A program made the translations under genes and the position numbers. Below, one piece after another: positions 61,148-64,000 of a DNA stretch of 64,000 nucleotides. Positions within the stretch are counted from its first letter, which is position 1; every line of letters begins with the position of its first letter. The DNA lies in assembly GCF_004322755.1 (NCBI RefSeq), contig NZ_CP036401.1, positions 6,076,001 through 6,140,000 of the forward strand, given 5' to 3'. This DNA is from Pseudoduganella albidiflava (lineage in GTDB: Bacteria; Pseudomonadota; Gammaproteobacteria; Burkholderiales; Burkholderiaceae_D). The notes under the pieces are model-generated. The model was not told the DNA's origin, ran no database searches, and was given only the letters and a program-made list of their open reading frames with translations.

Positions 61148-62169
61148 TCAGTAGCTCGGGTTATCCAGATCCTCCACGGGAAAGGCAGCTTCGAAGCCGT
61201 TCCATTCTGGTAGTTTTGCAGGCGGCAAAGGAAGTATTTTATCAAGATCGGGGAATCGCAAGTCTGGATTAACCTTCAACGCCTCGAAAATAAGCCAATA
61301 CCGTCGAGAACGTTCAACATCGATCGTGATTCCTAGTTGCTCGAATTTTTCCTTGTGTTCTCTTGTGGATCTAAACCTCCCCCCTCCTCGAATATGAAAC
61401 TCATGCCCGACGCACAGCTTTCACACCCGAGCCGAACGCCTTGCTGATAGATCTTGATGCCATCGGCGTAGGCTCCACGTGCCATCGATATGATACCTAA
61501 ACTAGCCGCTGCGGGAGCATGACCCTGTTCGAAAGCGCAGCGAAGCATCATTTCCTCATCTAGCGGTCTCTTTGCTCGACCATAAGCGTCGGCCAGAGCC
61601 ATTTGCGCCTCTGGACTTCCCAGCTCGGCAGCCCGACGATAGTATGCCCAAGCAATGACATCGCTTTGCTTTGCACCTCCGTATCCGTATTCGTACGCCA
61701 CTCCTAGATCGTAGAAACCCCAGGGCTGGCCCGCTGCCACTGCCGTCCTGGTTATGGCAACAGCCTTATCGGCATCAGGCGACAATACATTATTTTCCGG
61801 AAGAGGACCAAGACCTTCCCGATAAAAGCTTGCTAATAATGCTCGAGCACCCCAGTCGCCTGCTTCCGCCGCAGCCTTGACATCAGAAAGTATTCGCGTT
61901 GCTTCAGATTTAGAAAGCTTCCATTCGATTTTGCTTCGCCACAGTTTGCGGGCCTCGATATATGCCCCATAAACCTCTGGAGCGCGCGAACGCGGCATAT
62001 GATTTCTCCATTGACCACACCGCGGCGGCGGATCAAGAATCTCGAAAATTCGAATTCCATCAGGCAATTTATCCATATTTGATGTTTTTCCTAGAAGAGT
62101 ATAGAACACTGCGGTAAATGCAGCGACTAAAATGATCAACCGTAGGCATATTGTTTTGTTTTTATTCAT
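61148..62169 (-). pseudogene. Sel1-repeat / DUF6396 protein, frame-shifted
   Basis: N-terminal part: MNKNKTICLRLIILVAAF (signal or anchor; an ATG at 62205 overlapping the PLD gene is an alternative start), then Sel1/TPR-like repeats (GARALLASFYREGLG; GFYDLGVAYEYGYG; AQMALADAYGRA; AAASLGIISMARGAY). This frame ends at 61333 with a meaningless tail after FEEGGG. In the next frame, from the G-run (C6 at 61379-61384 on the plus strand), a conserved DUF6396-like end continues: RFRSTREHKEKFEQLGI, RSRRYWLIFEAL and FPDLDKILPLPPAKLPEW, stopping at 61148. One extra G would join both. It may be a true mutation, a slippery or phase-variable site, or a sequence error. One base after the PLD gene; a likely immunity partner. 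Confidence 0.75.
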
Positions 62170-62170
62170 G

Positions 62171-64000
62171 TCAGATAAGCGGTTGGCCAGGTTTTCTATC
62201 GACATGAAAATTCACAATTTGGCAGAGAAGCGATTGACCAGCTCCCTTTAATCGCAAGTTTTCCTTCATTATCTCTGACCATTTCGCATGAATTTTAACC
62301 ATCGAACCTTTTTCTGAAGGCCCCTCTTCAATAGCACATTGCCTGAACAAATCACAGCGCAATTTATATGCAACATCCTGCGCGTCGCTCAAAATATTTA
62401 ATTCGCTGTCGATTGCCATGCTTCGCATATTCAAGTTACCAGACCCTAGCGTGAAAGCAACATCATCCACGATCGCCACTTTTGCGTGAATGTAGATTTC
62501 CTCGTAATCCTCATCGCGTAGCGGCCATCCTTCCTGCTTCACCGCGCATGTCCACAAGGATCCCATCACAACATTAATCCCCTGCTTCTTCAGCTGCTCA
62601 GGAGTAAGTGGCATAGCTGATTTACCGCGTTTTGCGTTCTGCACGGCATCTGCATGCTCTACTACCATCGAATCACTTTGACCGAGTCTCTCCGCTACTC
62701 CGTAGGTATGCAAATCCATCCCGTCGCGCTCGGGTGTTGAAGTCAGGATAAATACATAAATCTCAGCGTTATAGTCCGACCTGCGCATCTGTGCCACACA
62801 ATCTCGCAAATGCTCTGCCCAAGGCTCATATTGAACATATTGATTTTGAATAAAAATATAGTGTCTGGCCTGACGAGTGAGGTTTGCGTAGCATTCCTTG
62901 ACACTCTTCTCTCCGCGCTCGGGTTGCGTCCGCAAAAGCTGTGCGCTGTGCTTTCCATTCTTGACTACAAAGCTTTTCGACGGTATTGATTTTCTTCTAT
63001 TCACCATAGCCTCGTCGTAATCGGGAGGAAATAGGGTACGGTAAGCAGCTTTTGGACTGGCCAGAAGCCAGTCGATCGATAACATGTGGGTATCTTTATC
63101 CCACGCTCTTGGCTGGCTGGAAGCTAACCATGCTTCGCAGAAATTATGATTCAAGTTTGCAAGTATGGGTCCGCGTACGCGACAAGAAACATCCTGATAA
63201 GGTTTTGCAATAAAGCTGATTCGGTCCAGATGGACTGCCAGTGACATCCGGCGCTCTTCAGCACTTGTGATCGGATAACGGTATCCAGGCGAGTAGATGC
63301 CAGAGCCCTGAAAGTCAGCCGGCTCGGGGCTCTCATAGCGCCTTGCTGCTGCCGCCGGCTCTTCACGGTAAAACCTTTCACGAAGCGGGCTTTGAAAAGG
63401 ATGGTCGATCGTGTCCCAAAAATCCGTTAGACAGTTGTGGCCCATGACATAACCCTTGGCAACCTCGGGTTTTTCAAAGTCGATCAACATCATCTTTTGA
63501 TGATGTGTGGCATAAATCGCTGCGACTCCTCCGATAACATTTTTTGGAACTGGCGGCTCTCCTTGCAGGGAAGATGGCAAGTACAGGGCAGACAAATTCC
63601 TGAGCCTAAAATCGATGTTCGGCACGGCACCATTAATAATTTCATCGAACCAGTTTGCGTTGTAATTCTGGTGTTCCGTGCTGTAGTATCCCGACACGGC
63701 ACAGCCTACGGTCGGATAGCGCTGCCCGTAGAGACCCGGGATATTCTTCATCATACGCTGCGATATAACGTTATCGTGCCACACAAGTATTCTGACTTTG
63801 ACATCTCCTTTCCCTCGGGACGCCACCCTTTTCAAAAGATCGCCAAAACGTTCCCCCTTATGCGCGGAACCCTCCCTCACCAGTATCATTCCTGGATCGA
63901 AACCCCAAGTAATAATATCGACGGAACTCTGTGCGGATTCGATATCGGCGGCAATGCTGGCGAACATAAGATCCCCCGCGATATCGGTTCGAGAAAACAC
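62171..64000 (-). CDS. Phospholipase D-family protein, Tle5-like (5' end outside window)
   Basis: 609 residues are visible and the frame is open at the right edge, so the start is missing. Two HKD motifs: THHQKMMLID (about residue 166) and YIHAKVAIVDD (about 500) with GSGNLNMRSM after the second, so the PLD dimer-like active site is complete. It shows the layout of large PLD proteins used as type VI secretion lipase effectors (Tle5 family), which are typically followed by a Sel1-repeat immunity gene, as here. No VgrG or PAAR gene is in view. Housekeeping PLD is the alternative. GC is clearly lower than in the rest of the window, suggesting transfer. Confidence 0.82.
   Translation of the reverse strand: MFSRTDIAGDLMFASIAADIESAQSSVDIITWGFDPGMILVREGSAHKGERFGDLLKRVASRGKGDVKVRILVWHDNVISQRMMKNIPGLYGQRYPTVGCAVSGYYSTEHQNYNANWFDEIINGAVPNIDFRLRNLSALYLPSSLQGEPPVPKNVIGGVAAIYATHHQKMMLIDFEKPEVAKGYVMGHNCLTDFWDTIDHPFQSPLRERFYREEPAAAARRYESPEPADFQGSGIYSPGYRYPITSAEERRMSLAVHLDRISFIAKPYQDVSCRVRGPILANLNHNFCEAWLASSQPRAWDKDTHMLSIDWLLASPKAAYRTLFPPDYDEAMVNRRKSIPSKSFVVKNGKHSAQLLRTQPERGEKSVKECYANLTRQARHYIFIQNQYVQYEPWAEHLRDCVAQMRRSDYNAEIYVFILTSTPERDGMDLHTYGVAERLGQSDSMVVEHADAVQNAKRGKSAMPLTPEQLKKQGINVVMGSLWTCAVKQEGWPLRDEDYEEIYIHAKVAIVDDVAFTLGSGNLNMRSMAIDSELNILSDAQDVAYKLRCDLFRQCAIEEGPSEKGSMVKIHAKWSEIMKENLRLKGAGQSLLCQIVNFHVDRKPGQPLI

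Overview
The window is a chromosomal segment of a high-GC Gram-negative bacterium. A betaproteobacterium of the Oxalobacteraceae (Massilia/Pseudoduganella/Duganella type) fits best: GC is roughly 65-70 percent, there is a cphB-cphA cyanophycin pair, and dispersed palindromic repeats with GGGGTCAGACCC arms occur. This is an inference from style and gene content, because no marker gene such as 16S rRNA is present.

Layout. 1-1632 is the 3' part of a PAS-GGDEF-EAL gene whose full-length paralogue lies at 38340-40646. 1716-5969 encodes one very large polypeptide: a C39 peptidase-ABC exporter fused to a second ABC exporter half and ending in what looks like the start of an HlyD-type fusion protein. 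6292-9514 is a mixed, partly lower-GC stretch: small Gly/Ser/Gln-rich protein, broken acetyltransferase, Rrf2 regulator with twin operators, epoxide-hydrolase-like protein, and an inositol-monophosphatase/histidinol-phosphatase. 9747-19219 (minus strand) is the most striking region. It is a compact six-gene operon: Nif11-type RiPP leader peptide, mini HlyD, C39 peptidase-ABC exporter, second ABC exporter, cyclic-nucleotide-binding-domain protein, and a fatty-acyl-AMP ligase-carrier-condensation/epimerization protein. It reads as a peptide export system joined to a lipid-activating NRPS-like module. cphB-cphA (19579-23111) is divergent from it.

23445-28266 holds a DUF885 metallopeptidase coupled to an MscS channel, then a GH1-RmlD fusion. 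28459-34484 holds a PAS-PAS hybrid histidine kinase, a secreted BamE-like protein, a hemerythrin-like protein and two flavin split-barrel proteins, one with a GAF domain. tRNA-Phe lies at 35432-35507, followed by a LysR/LysE divergent pair, a YjbR-family protein and the second c-di-GMP enzyme. 40677-43880 is a PLD-helicase-DUF3427 protein of SauUSI (type IV restriction) architecture. Next come a carboxylesterase, a MYG1-like hydrolase, a YgiW-like protein, a QseBC-like two-component pair, and a three-gene glycerate pathway (aldolase, tartronate-semialdehyde reductase, glycerate kinase) preceded by two copies of a TTGTATGACGTC palindrome. The right part contains a diguanylate cyclase, a Tudor-like protein, UvsE, a histone-H1-like tail protein, an EndoU-LTD protein, an M1 aminopeptidase, a GNAT acetyltransferase, a MazG-like protein with a KDTLT repeat, and a lower-GC pair: a Sel1-repeat/DUF6396 protein broken by one missing base in a G-run, and a phospholipase D running off the right edge. 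That pair resembles an effector-immunity module.

Operon calls rest on overlaps and gaps seen in the sequence. Pathway roles rest on family knowledge. The product of the 9.7-19.2 kb operon and the partner of the fused exporter are unknown.
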